From: Conus ventricosus
Taxonomy: Eukaryota; Mollusca; Gastropoda; Neogastropoda; Conidae
DNA: 64,000 bases
Assembly (NCBI GenBank): GCA_018398815.1
Contig: CM031609.1
Coordinates: forward strand, 32,037,799 to 32,101,798
Direction of reading: 5' to 3'
Position 1 is the stretch's first letter; each line of letters opens with the position of its first letter. Below are positions 1 through 9,672 of this stretch, piece after piece. Made by a program: the position numbers and the translations under genes. The notes beneath the pieces were generated by a model, which worked only from the letters and a program-made list of their open reading frames with translations, did not search any database and was not told where the DNA came from.

Positions 1-488
1 AACGAATGACGTCAAACGCTCTTTAATCATAAAGATCAGATTGTAGATCCAAAATAGAATATGTTTCATGGAAGATAGGTAAATATAAGTTATATCGAAA
101 CAAGCAAACATTTAAGTGTTTTTAGTTCAAACATAAATCATACATTAATAACGAAAATATCACGAAGAAGAGAAATCAATTATTTGGGAATATAAATTTT
201 GATACAGTTGCTAAGGGTTAGTTGCTACGATGATTTGCTTGTTTACATTTCGTTTTAGGAACGAAGACAAGCAAATCATCGGAAACTTGATTAAGTTTCA
301 TTTTAACAGTTGTTGGTTAGAATTAGATTATTATATTGCATTTATCGATAGTTTGTTATAGTATGATTTTTGCTTCGATGTCATGTTGGTAGGATGATGT
401 CGTAGAGTTGGTCGTTAGATTTGTTTCGATGTTATGTTGTTAGGGTGATGTGGTAGTGTTGGTCGTCCGATCAATGACGACGAGCATG

Positions 489-496
489 TATAAAAG
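489..496 (+). promoter_or_regulatory. TATA box in 5' LTR of element A
   Basis: TATAAAAG sits in the middle of the LTR and is conserved in the 3' LTR copy at 20428-20435. It is the only strong TATA consensus in the LTR body, so it probably sets the start of R. The repeat at 511-640 would be the first transcribed sequence. Confidence 0.6.
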
Positions 497-510
497 GAGA
501 ATGTGTTGGT

Positions 511-650
511 GGTTCTTGCAAGGTGGTTCTTGCGCAGTTGTTCTTGCAGGGTGGTTCTTGCAAGGGGTTCTTCGCAGTTGTTCTTGCAGGGTGGTTCTTG
601 CAGGGTTGTTGTTGCGCGATTGTTCTTGCGTTGTTCTTGCTGACGGGTCT
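511..650 (+). repeat. Short tandem repeat (GGTTCTTGCA-type units) in the LTR
   Basis: About ten imperfect units of GGTGGTTCTTGCA and GCAGTTGTTCTTGCA follow each other directly downstream of the TATA box. The 3' LTR holds the same array (20449-20559 and 25172-25205), but element B splits it. Unit sequence differs slightly between the LTRs. Confidence 0.75.
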
Positions 651-943
651 CGCTGACAGATGCTTGCTGACCATCCTTGCTGACATAAAAGAGAAGAGAA
701 TACATCGATTCTGGTTGGTCTCAAGATTGTTTGCCTGGCTGATCTGAGCGCTGGTTGCTTGCTGTCTCTGCTACTTCTATTGATCCACAACACCCAGCAG
801 ATTTAGTCTGCATGATTAATCTGTGCAAAGTGGCAGGCACGAAGATGAGATTGAGCATCCGACATATATAAGATTGAAGTTGAAAATCCTTGGTTTCGAT
901 CGAGCTCTTGCCTTTGCCCTAAGTCCACTTTGCCACAGATTTT

Positions 944-960
944 TGGTGTCAGAAGTGGGA
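944..960 (+). other. Primer binding site of element A (tRNA-Leu type)
   Basis: TGGTGTCAGAAGTGGGA starts a few bases after the LTR end. It is complementary to a metazoan tRNA-Leu 3' end (…CCCACTTCTGACA plus CCA). It primes minus-strand DNA synthesis. This, the LTR end and the following gag fix the + orientation of the element. Confidence 0.8.
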
Positions 961-1053
961 TTGTGGATCATAATATAGAAGTAAGCCTATATTGACAGCA
1001 GACCAGACTCAGTAAGCCGGCTGCGGTCCAGACCAGCTTCTTCAGATTAGATT

Positions 1054-2000
1054 ATGGACATCATTGAAGAGATGATGACCATTGGCGAACCCAAGATCAA
1101 CACAACACTGATGCTGGCGACCAGTTCCAGCAGCACAGCAACCCTGCAGACTCTACAAGCTGCGTAAATTTTCAGGCGATGGCGACGTGGAGGACTTCGC
1201 CCGAGAGGTGCGCCTCATCCTGCAACTTCAGCCCATCCAGACCGCTTAGCGGCAAGCTGGCTTCTTAACTCACTTGACGGACGAGCCAAGCAAGAGATCC
1301 TGACACGGGAAGCAGGGAGATCAACTCAGCTGAGAAAATAATCAAGATTCTTGAACAAGAATGGGGGGAACAAAAAGATCACTCAACACTGACGGCGACC
1401 TTCTTCAGGCGACAGCTTGGTAGGGGCGAGTCTATAGGCGAATACGCATCAACACTCCGCATGCTATGGGTCAAGATCTACGAGGCGAATCCTGAGACGC
1501 CCTCTCGAGCCAACATTACTTCGGGACGCCTTCGTCAACGGCTGCACCCGGCATCCTTGAAGAGGGACATGAAGCGGTTTACAAGGAAACACCCCCGGCT
1601 ACCTTCATAGAAGCAACAAAGGAAGCACAACGATGGATGAGGGAAGACTCCATCGCGAGAATGCCATCGAACAGACACACTGGGCCCCGACATGCTGCAG
1701 CGGCTGGAGGAAAAGATATCGGCGCTGACTCTGAAGACGGAAGCCCTCAAGCAACACCTACACGGCAGCATAGAAGAGCAGCACGTCAATGCCCCTAGAA
1801 GTCGGCAGCAACCAGCGATGTCCCCTCCCAGAATGCATTCCAATCAGCCTTCCTTCACCACAGCCAGCTCCCAGTCTACACGGACGTGCTGGTGGTGCCA
1901 GCGCAAGGGACACGTCCAAGCAACTGCGAGCAAGACAACAGTATCTTCAAAGGCAGCAAGACAAAATCAACAGGGCTACAGGATGCAGGGAAACGAGTAA
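1054..2000 (+). pseudogene. gag of element A (frameshifted)
   Basis: The likely start is the ATG at 1054 (MDIIEEMMTIGEPK). A capsid-like stretch follows in shifting frames: KFSGDGDVEDFAREVRL near 1165-1215, SLDGRAKQEILTREA near 1270-1310, and ESIGEYASTLRMLW near 1430-1470. These resemble the retrotransposon gag core (a conserved W/F-x-x-F-x-x-L pattern followed by a predicted-helical domain). A zinc knuckle begins at 1888 (CWWCQRKGH) but loses its last Cys to a frameshift. The reading frame changes at least four times and includes stops. A G22 run at about 2039-2060 is suspicious for an assembly error. Function: particle formation and RNA packaging. Confidence 0.75.
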
Positions 2001-2089
2001 CCCCGCTGTTATGGAAAACCAGGCAGCGGGGCGGCGGGGCGGGGGGGGGGGGGGGGGGGAGGAAGAAGAAGCAGTCAACAACAATAGAA

Positions 2090-2530
2090 GAAGTCCAAGT
2101 TCGCACAAAAGGCTGCGCATCAAAGGAAGAAACGAAGACAAACCTCGCCGGAAGATGTCCGACGACGGAAATCAAGATTACGGCAGGACGACACAGGCTC
2201 TCGTGGACACGGGCAGCGAAAGTAACGACATGTCACAGAAGCTTGGGCTGCAAGAAATCTCAAGAATCTTCGACCAGAAGATGGCCTCGTCAAAATATCG
2301 AGCAGTGAATGGGGCAGAGGTACCCTACTCCGCCATCTACTTGGTCGACATACAAGTCTTCAATACCTCTGCTCAAACACCCGGTCTTCGTAGTCAAAAC
2401 GCCTACGGAGCCATTTATGGGGAGAAGAGGAAGAGATCCCAGTACTGCTGGGGATGAAGTCTTAGGAACCCTGCCTGAACAATGCTTCAAACCTCCTCCA
2501 ACCCTTCAACTTTAAGCGCAGAAATCAAGA
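2090..2530 (+). pseudogene. Aspartic protease region of element A
   Basis: Residues ALVDTGSESNDMS are encoded from 2197, carrying the DTG active-site triad of retropepsins. This lies between the gag zinc knuckle and the RT, as expected for Ty3/gypsy. The downstream flap and the second half of the domain are spread over two frames (the + frame ending at 2457 and the one ending at 2515). The domain would cut the Gag-Pol polyprotein. It is not intact as written. Confidence 0.7.
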
Positions 2531-2689
2531 GAAGAAGATGTCTACCAAGGGCATCGCTGTACGATCTCCCGTCACACATCCTGACTTCTCTATTGCGACA
2601 ATCAAAGTCTCAGCCCGAAGACTGATCATATCCCTGATGGCTTCACATCGACGCAACCACTTCCCCAAGGCCTGCTACTAGTCCCCACT

Positions 2690-3840
2690 TTGCTCAACAA
2701 CCACTGGCAGTCACGCTATGTCAGGATGGCAAACCTGACACATGAGGACAAACTCCTGCCTGCCAGAACTCCAGTAGCTGTCTTAGAAGCTGTCAACACG
2801 CATGAAAAAGGGCCTTTGATCCAGCTCAACGTCAACGAACTCATCGTATCAGAAGTCACTGCGGAAGAAGAAGAAAGAGAGAAGACAGAGGCAAGCAGCA
2901 AAACAAAGTCCAACATCCTTCCTCCAGACTTCGATGGCACTGACAGACAGAAAAAGAAGCTACAGAACCTCCTTGAAAAGTACTCCGACGCCTTCATGAC
3001 TGACTCTACAGACCTGGGCTACGCTGATGCAGTGACACATCGGCTGAAGACTACAGATGAAAAACCAGTGGCTCAACCATATCGTAGAATTCCTCCCCAT
3101 CAATTTGAAGAAGTTCAGAGTCACTGAAAGAACTACTGAAGAAGGGCATCATCACTGAGAGTTACAGCCCTACGCCGCACCGATTGTCATCGTCCGGAAG
3201 AAAGAGCGGTCCATCCGACTTTGCGTCGACTACCGCAAGTTGAACTCCAAAACCATCAGAGATGCCTTCCCTCTGCCCAGAATCCAAGAGTTCTTTCGAA
3301 CGCCTGGTCGGGTCACAGTACTTTTCCACCCTTGACCTTGGCTCCGGCTTCCACCAGAAAGCCATGCACCCTGACGATCAACATAAGACGGCTTTCACCA
3401 CTCCAGTGGGCCTCTTTTGAATATACCAGAATGCAATGGGCCTCTGCACGGCACCAGCCACGTTCCAGCGACTGATGCAGTCTACGATGTCCGAATTCAT
3501 GTTCCAGTTCCTCTTGGTCTACATCGACGACCTCCTGATCTACTCAAAGACCTTTGAAGAACACTGGAACACTTGGAACGCCTGCTCCGAAGAATCAAAG
3601 AAACGGGACTCAAGTTGAGGGCAGACAAATGTCAATTCCTGCGACGCCAGTCATCTACCTGGGGCACACCATCTCTGCTGAAGGGGTATCCTGCGAAGAC
3701 TCCAAGGTACGGGTTTGTCAAGGAATGGCCAGTCCCCACTAAACCTCTGAGCTCCGCAGTTTCCTGGGTTTCGCCAGCTACTACCGGCGGTTCATCAGAA
3801 ATTTTGCCAAGATAGCCGGTCCCCTCCACGACTTGGTCTC
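2690..3840 (+). pseudogene. Reverse transcriptase of element A (Ty3/gypsy, frameshifted)
   Basis: RT motifs appear in order: a proline-rich entry YRRIPPHQFEEVQ (about 3080), CVDYRKLN (about 3225), TFSTLDLGSGF-type motif A (about 3320), TPVGLFEY (about 3400), then MGLCTAPATFQRLM and the catalytic box VYIDDLLIYSKTFEEH (3520-3562). GLKLRADKCQF and YLGHTISAEGV follow (3610-3690), and the thumb [19 protein letters not shown] (about 3772-3830). The YIDD box is present. At least six frame changes break it. It copies element RNA into cDNA. Confidence 0.9.
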
Positions 3841-4350
3841 CAGCGACAAAAGCAAGAAAAAAAAACGCCGACATCACCACACGCTGAGCCCAACACCATG
3901 AGGAAGCTTTCAGAAAACTGAAGACCGCCATGACTTCAGCAGCTGTCCTGGGCTACGCAGATTTCACCAAGCCTTTCATCCTGGAGACTGACGCCAGCAC
4001 GACGGACAGGGCGCCATTCAGTCTCAAGAACAAGATGGGCGACGCCAGGTCCTGGCCTATGCGAGCAGAAGGCTACGTCCAACAGAAAAGAATCAGGCCA
4101 ATTACTCTAGCATGAAGCTAGAATTCCTCGCCATGAAGTGGGCTGTCACCGAAAAATTCAGAGACTACCTCCTGGGCTCCAAGTCCGTCGTCTACACCGA
4201 CAACAATCCCCTTGCCCACTTCAAGACAGCTTCCCTGGGCGCCTTAGAGCAACGCTGGGCTGCTCAGTTAGCACAGTTCGACTTCGAAATCAAGTACCGG
4301 CCTGGAAAGACAAATCCTGCCGACGCCCTTTCCAGACTGCCCCCACCACG
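3840..4350 (+). pseudogene. RNase H of element A
   Basis: A typical Ty3/gypsy RNase H follows the RT thumb. PFILETDAST (about 3976) has the first catalytic Asp, KLEFLAMKWAVTEKFRDYL (from 4115) the Glu, and YTDNNPLAHF (4192) the next Asp. It ends RPGKTNPADALSRLP (about 4300-4345), the usual RNase H tail. The frame is open from 4112 to 4447. It degrades the RNA strand of RNA:DNA hybrids. Confidence 0.85.
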
Positions 4351-4439
4351 GAAGATGAAGCCCGCTGCTACTCCTGTCCCACCCCAGATTGCTGCCATCC
4401 AAGAGACGGACTGCAGAGTCATGCTTATACCGGAACACA

Positions 4440-5894
4440 CCCCCTGATGCTGAAGAAGACGCTGGCTGAAGTACGAGCAGAGCAAGCACGAGATCCAGTC
4501 ATCGCCCCAGTCCTGGCAGTATGGCCGGAAGAACCCCCACAAGAGGAAACCGAGATCTTCAAACCCTTTGCCAGCAGCGCTCACGACTCTTCTTGGAAGA
4601 CGGGATCCTCTACAGGAAGGTCGAGATCTGCAACATGGGCCCTGCCGACAACTGTCCTGCCCAGCACGATGAAAGAAGAAGTCCTGACCTCCCTTCACGA
4701 CGACATGGGCCACCAGGGAATCAAACGCATCATGGGGCTCCTGCGCACACGAGCGTACTGGCCGGGCATGCACGGGGACGTGGGACGTCACATCTCCAAC
4801 TGCCAGAGATGCACCTGGGGCAACATCCCAAGACTTTCACCACGTCAGGACACCTTCAAGCATCGCGACGTTAGAAGTCTTGGCCATAGATTTCACCAAG
4901 TTAGAAGCTGCCAGCGACGGTAGAGAAAACGTCCTGATAATGACAGACGTCTTCTCCAAGTTCACACAAGCAGTACCCACCACCAACCAAGAAGCCTCCA
5001 CTGTGGCCAAAGCTCTGATCAAAGAATGTGTTCCTGAAGTACGGGGTTCCAGAACGTATCCACAGCGACCAAGGCGAAATTTCGAGTCCAACTGATCGCC
5101 GAGCTCTGCACGATGTACAACATTAAGAAGACCCACACGACCCCCTACATCCCCAGCAACGGGCAATGCGAGAGGTTTCAACCGCTCCATGTTCAAGCTC
5201 CTTCGTTCCCTCACCCATGAAGAGAAAAGGAATTGGCCTGTCCACCTGCCGGAACTGTCCAGGCCTACAATAACACGCCTCACGCCACCATGGGTTTCGC
5301 ACCACATTTCCTACTATTCGGGCAACACCCAAGACTCCCAGTCGATGACATCTTGGGCAACGACAACCAGCCAGTTGAACTCGACACCTGGGTCAATCTT
5401 CACCAGGCTCGCCTGAGAGACGCCTACAGCAAGGCACGCCAACAGTCCCAGAAATCGCCGCCAGGAGAGACGAAGCCAGGCGGAAGACGTCTCCTCCATC
5501 CTGTCTGAAGGAGACCTGGTCTACCTTCGCAACTGGGAGAGAGGGAAGCCTCAACTATTCCAGGTCGTCACGCGGCCCTATAACAACGACGCCTACGTGG
5601 TACGACCATTGGCTGGAGGAATCGACCGCAGGGTCAACAGGAAGGACATGCTGCCAGCCGCGAACCAGAGGAAGACTCGGAAGGCGAGGACGAAGACCCA
5701 ATACCACCTCCCACACGGGAAGAAGACTCCAACAGCGAATCCGAGGAAGACTTCGTAATGATGAACATTCCCCAGACTCCTGAACGAAGAAACCAGTTCC
5801 GCTGCCTACACCGGTTCCGCTTCCTAGAAGATCCCTAAGACTTGCCAGCAAACCAAGAAAAGTTTATTCTGAGAATCCAGTAATTTTTGTTTAA
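4440..5894 (+). pseudogene. Integrase and pol C-terminus of element A
   Basis: The HHCC zinc domain is recognisable: HDDMGHQGIKRIMGLLR (from 4698) with YWPGMHGDVGRHI and CQRC (to about 4813). The catalytic core follows: AIDFTKLEAAS (4880), the TDVFSKF strand, HSDQGRNFESN (about 5060-5095), TTPYIPSNGQCERFNRSM (5135-5190) and YNNTPHATMGFAPHFLLFG (about 5268-5325). A C-terminal domain (GDLVYLRNWERGKPQLF, from about 5511) continues to a TAA at 5892-5894 after the tail RRSLRLASKPRK. There are several frameshifts. It would insert the cDNA; D, D and E positions of the core are visible. Confidence 0.85.
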
Positions 5895-6176
5895 AAATAG
5901 TGGTTAGGAATAGAAAGTTAGGCATTCTCCAGAGAAGAGACGTTTGGAGAAAGAAAAGTTAGCAAGATTAGAATTAGAAAAGTTAGGCATTTCTCTTTCA
6001 TAAGCAGAAAAGAGACATTTGGAGAAAGAAAAAGGAAAAGTCAGCAAGAACAACAACCTCAGCAAGAACAACTTTACTATATTTTGAAAAGTTATCTTTG
6101 CTAAAAGTTTAATTTTTATTTTCTTTTGACAATGTCTATTTTATAACAGATCTTCCATGGAAATATACAAATATAT
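5895..6176 (+). other. 3' untranslated part of element A, left of the element C insertion
   Basis: A/G-rich noncoding sequence. A block of about 60 bp is duplicated: GAAAGTTAGGCATTCTC...TTAGCAAG at about 5907-5972 and again at about 5984-6048. The stretch stops at the tatat target duplication (6172-6176) and resumes at 19162. Confidence 0.7.
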
Positions 6177-9100
6177 TGTCACGCACGAACTGACACGGGT
6201 CGCTTCAGTGACAATTGTGGAGTGTGGCCTGTCCATTGCCAGGGTGGCAGTGGCCGTGAAGTGCGTGATTCCTGCCGGGAATTTGCTTACTGTCAGCTCT
6301 TGGAGGGGGGAGGGAGGAGAACATCGGGCTCGCCGAATTGTGGGGTTTACGTGTGTAAACAACACTCGTGAAATTGGATTCTTCGATGTTCGTGGGGAAT
6401 TCCGTGAATGTGAGTGCTGTCTTGTGAGTTTCCGAGGTGAACTCGGAGTGTCGTGGTGTGTCTGCAAGTTAGTACGAACTGAGGCGTTATCCGCGAAGGT
6501 TGGGTTGGCTCGTGCTCATGTTTGTTTCTGCCGTTGGGGCAGGGGTTCACGGTATGCCCTCGACCGACTTTTGAAGGTTTGGCTACCAGAGTGAGACGAT
6601 CGATGTTTCGGTGTTCAGCGACGGGTTCTGCACGTACCAGGGCGTTGGCCTGTCTGGCAGTGTCCCGGCGACTGAGGGTGTCGTCCAGTGTGTCGTCCGC
6701 CGTCTTGGACTGTCGGTTGTTTGGTGTTCAGCGACGGGTTTGCACGTACCAGGGCGTTGGGCTGTCTGGCAGTGTCCCGGCGACTGAGGGTGTCGTCCAT
6801 TGTGTGACGTCCTGTTGTTGTCTAAGGTGAGCGCGGGTAAAGTAGCGAAAATTCTGGAGGGCTGTGTAGTTGGTTGTTTGTAGATATCATGGTTTCATCA
6901 ACTTTTGTGTTTCAGTTCCCCGGAACGGGAGGTTTTCCTTTTTAATTTGTTTTTTATTGAAAAAAGATTCTTTTTTTGGGGAATTTTTGGCTAAAGAGGG
7001 GAAAAGTTTAAATGTGGGGAAAGGGGTTTAAAGGGAAAAAGAAAAGAGAATGAATTGAATTAAAGGTCGAGGAAAAAAAAATAAGGGGAATGAAGAAATT
7101 GTGCATTTCGGTTTTTCATAAAAAAAGTAGGTGGATGGGGTTCCCAGCGGAAAATTTGTTTGTGCTAAAGACAATTTGTTTTTACGTGGTTGTGGTCGGG
7201 GGGTGTACAGAAATACTGGTTTCAAGTTTGATAAAGTTTGGGTATTTTGGGTGTATGTTGGTATCGGAGGAGGGAAATTTTTTTTTAAAAAAGGGAGACT
7301 GCCCGGGGTGGTGCCAGGTACGGGGGGGCCAACTGCTTGTAAAGTTTTTTGGGGTTTTTGTGAGGTTTTTCGATGGGTTTGCGGGGGGTGGTACCTCGGT
7401 TTAGGCACGTCTTGGGGAAAAGTTCACTTTTGGGTTTGGCTTGGAAAAAAGGGGGGTTTGGATGGGGGGAAAAGGAAAAATTTGGGATAGTTATATTAAA
7501 AAAAAGAGTTGTTTTTTTTTTTTAAATTTTTTTTTTAAAGATTTGCAGGTGAACTCAGGGAATTGTTTTTAATTTAAAATTTAGTAGTTTTTGTTAGATT
7601 ACTTGGTTTGGGTTTTTCCGTTAAAAATAGAAAAAAAAAAAAATAGCAGATGAAAATAAAAAAAGGGTTTTGTTTAAGATTTTTGAAATTGTCCCTCGAA
7701 GTACAGTTGGGGTATATATATGTATTGGTTGTTTTGGGCGACTGTGGTTGGCACCGTTTTTCAAAGATTTTTTTTTCGCAGCATTGGGGGTGTCAGTGGG
7801 AAAAGGTATAGCAGCGCTCGGAAATCCTTGGAGCTTATGTAATTGGTGTTGTCATAGGTTGAAATTTTTGAGGGAAAATTTGTGAATTGTGTTTGTCCCT
7901 GCTAGGAAATTAGGGAAAAGGGGTTTTTAAATTTTATTTTTTGGTTTTCCCTTGAAATGTGTTTGATTTAAAATTAAGAATGTTACTGGAAATCGATCCA
8001 AATTTGTGACCGGTACTGTCGTAAATTTAACGGTCGGGTTTGTTCTTTTGCAGTGAATAGTTTTTATAACTTTTTGAATCATTGTCTTGGGACCTCGAGG
8101 GGGAAAAATTGAAGTCGTGGATATGTTTTTCGACATTTGGTTAATCATTTTTATAAAGGGGAACGGTTTTAATTATGTTGGGGGCTGTTGGGGGAATTTG
8201 GAAAAGTCAATAAAATTGGTTTACATGTGTAATGGAAATTTCTTTTGAGAGAATTTTGATGCGGGTGGCTGGTTGTTTTGGTTATGATTTAAAAATTTAG
8301 TAGCTGTCGAATTTTTGGGTTGTGAAAAGGGGAAAACACCGGGGAACCCTTTTACTTTAGTGTGAACAAAAAAAGTTTAAAACTGTATTTGCTGTGGTTG
8401 AAAGGGACATTTCCTTTTTCACGGTTTCCGGCGAGTTTTCTGTCCCTCCCTGAAGCAAATTGTGGGGGTCCGCCTTCGGGTTTGGCAGGGGGTAAACCGC
8501 CACTTCCATGTCACCCCGGGCCCACCCTCTGCCCGGAAGGGGAAAGGACGCACTTGGAGCCGGCGGGGTTTGCTTTTTTGGTGGGGGAACGTGTTTTCCC
8601 CCTTTCCACGCCCGAAGGTTTTTTGTGGCAGTTCCCCCGACAAAAAATGGCTTCGGGGGTGGGAAGGCGTTTTGGGGGCTGCCGCATTTGTACCATCTGG
8701 GGGGCGCCCCGCGTTTTGGGGTTTTGGTGCCCGGTGGGTAGGGGACCGCCCCCCTTCGACGGGGTCCGACCTCCTCCTTTTCCCCCCACGTAAAGCGCTC
8801 AGTGAAGGTTTTGTTTTGGGGGGGCGTGCATTTAAGTGAAGGGGGTAAAGCGGGCCCGGGCCTTTTTACAAAACATAGTGGGGACCCCTGGTGTCGCATT
8901 GTTTTTTTTTGTGTGCGGTTTTTTTTTTTTGTTTTTTTTTGAAGGGTTTGTTTTTTTTTTTTTTTTTCTTGATATGTCAACCCCCCCGCCAGGGACTTGG
9001 GGAACGAAGTTTTTGAAGTGAAAATTTGGGTTAGGGCTGCTTGAAAAAATCTGTTTTTTAAAACATTTTGGGGGTTAAGTTTGGGTGCCCGGGGGGGTTT

Positions 9101-9672
9101 TGACCCCCGGCACTTAAAAAAATTTAGAAATAAAGAGTATTTTTTGGGGGAAAGAAAACATCGCGGGGGCCCCGGGTTTTTTGGAGGTATAAACCCTTTG
9201 GGCTTGATATTTCGGGCCGGGGGTTCAGGTGATGGGGATTTCACCTTGCCCCTTTGCTTTGGCCTTCAGTGGGCTGAGGTGTGTCTGTCCCTCCTGGGGA
9301 AAGGGGTTCGTTAAATGGGGATGTGTTTTTCATGGTGCACGGGTTTTCCCCAAAAGGGGCCCCCAAATGGTTGTTGGTGGGTTTTGTTTTTAAATTTTAG
9401 TTGAATTTTTTTGGGGGGTTTTTTTTCCCCTTTCCCTGGGGTGTGGGGGGATTATATGGGGTTTTGGGGTGTTCATCTGCCATTCTGCGGGTGAGAGGGG
9501 GTTTGTGTAAATTTTAAAAAAAAGTTTCCCGTTGTGCCCCGTTTTTTCGTTTGTGTGTTTTTTTTGTTGTGTGGGGGTTCATACTCTAAGAAAAAGGGGG
9601 GGAAAGGGGGTGGTTATCAAGGGGGATATATAAAATCCCATTTACCCCTTTTTAAATGTTTATACAGTGACA
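6177..9672 (+). mobile_element. 5' LTR of element C (~3.5 kb)
   Basis: Starts TGTCACGCACG and ends TATACAGTGACA. It matches 15638-19161 along its length, apart from homopolymer differences. Near its left end a ~115-bp unit is tandemly repeated (GTGTTCAGCGACGGGTT at 6611 and again at about 6724). The first ~700 bp are clean; from about 6900 the sequence turns into runs of G, T, A and C. No convincing gene is seen inside. Confidence 0.85.

Larger units (their letters stand above)
1..937 (+). mobile_element. 5' LTR of Ty3/gypsy element A (left end outside the window)
   Basis: The first base matches position 19943, and the match continues to about 936, where it meets the end of the 3' LTR copy (25493). 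Comparison with the 3' copy shows that about 70 bp of this LTR, beginning TGTGGAG, lie left of the window. The full LTR would be about 1.0 kb with ends TGTGG...CCACA. The two copies differ by scattered substitutions and small indels. U3/R features: a TATAAAAG box at 489-496, then a short tandem repeat (unit about 13 bp, GGTGGTTCTTGCA-like) at about 511-640. The LTR drives transcription of the element. Confidence 0.9.

Noticed and set aside
2039..2060. Poly-Gly coding stretch in gag of element A
   Set aside because: A G22 run between two frameshifts is more likely a sequencing or assembly artefact than a real protein tract.
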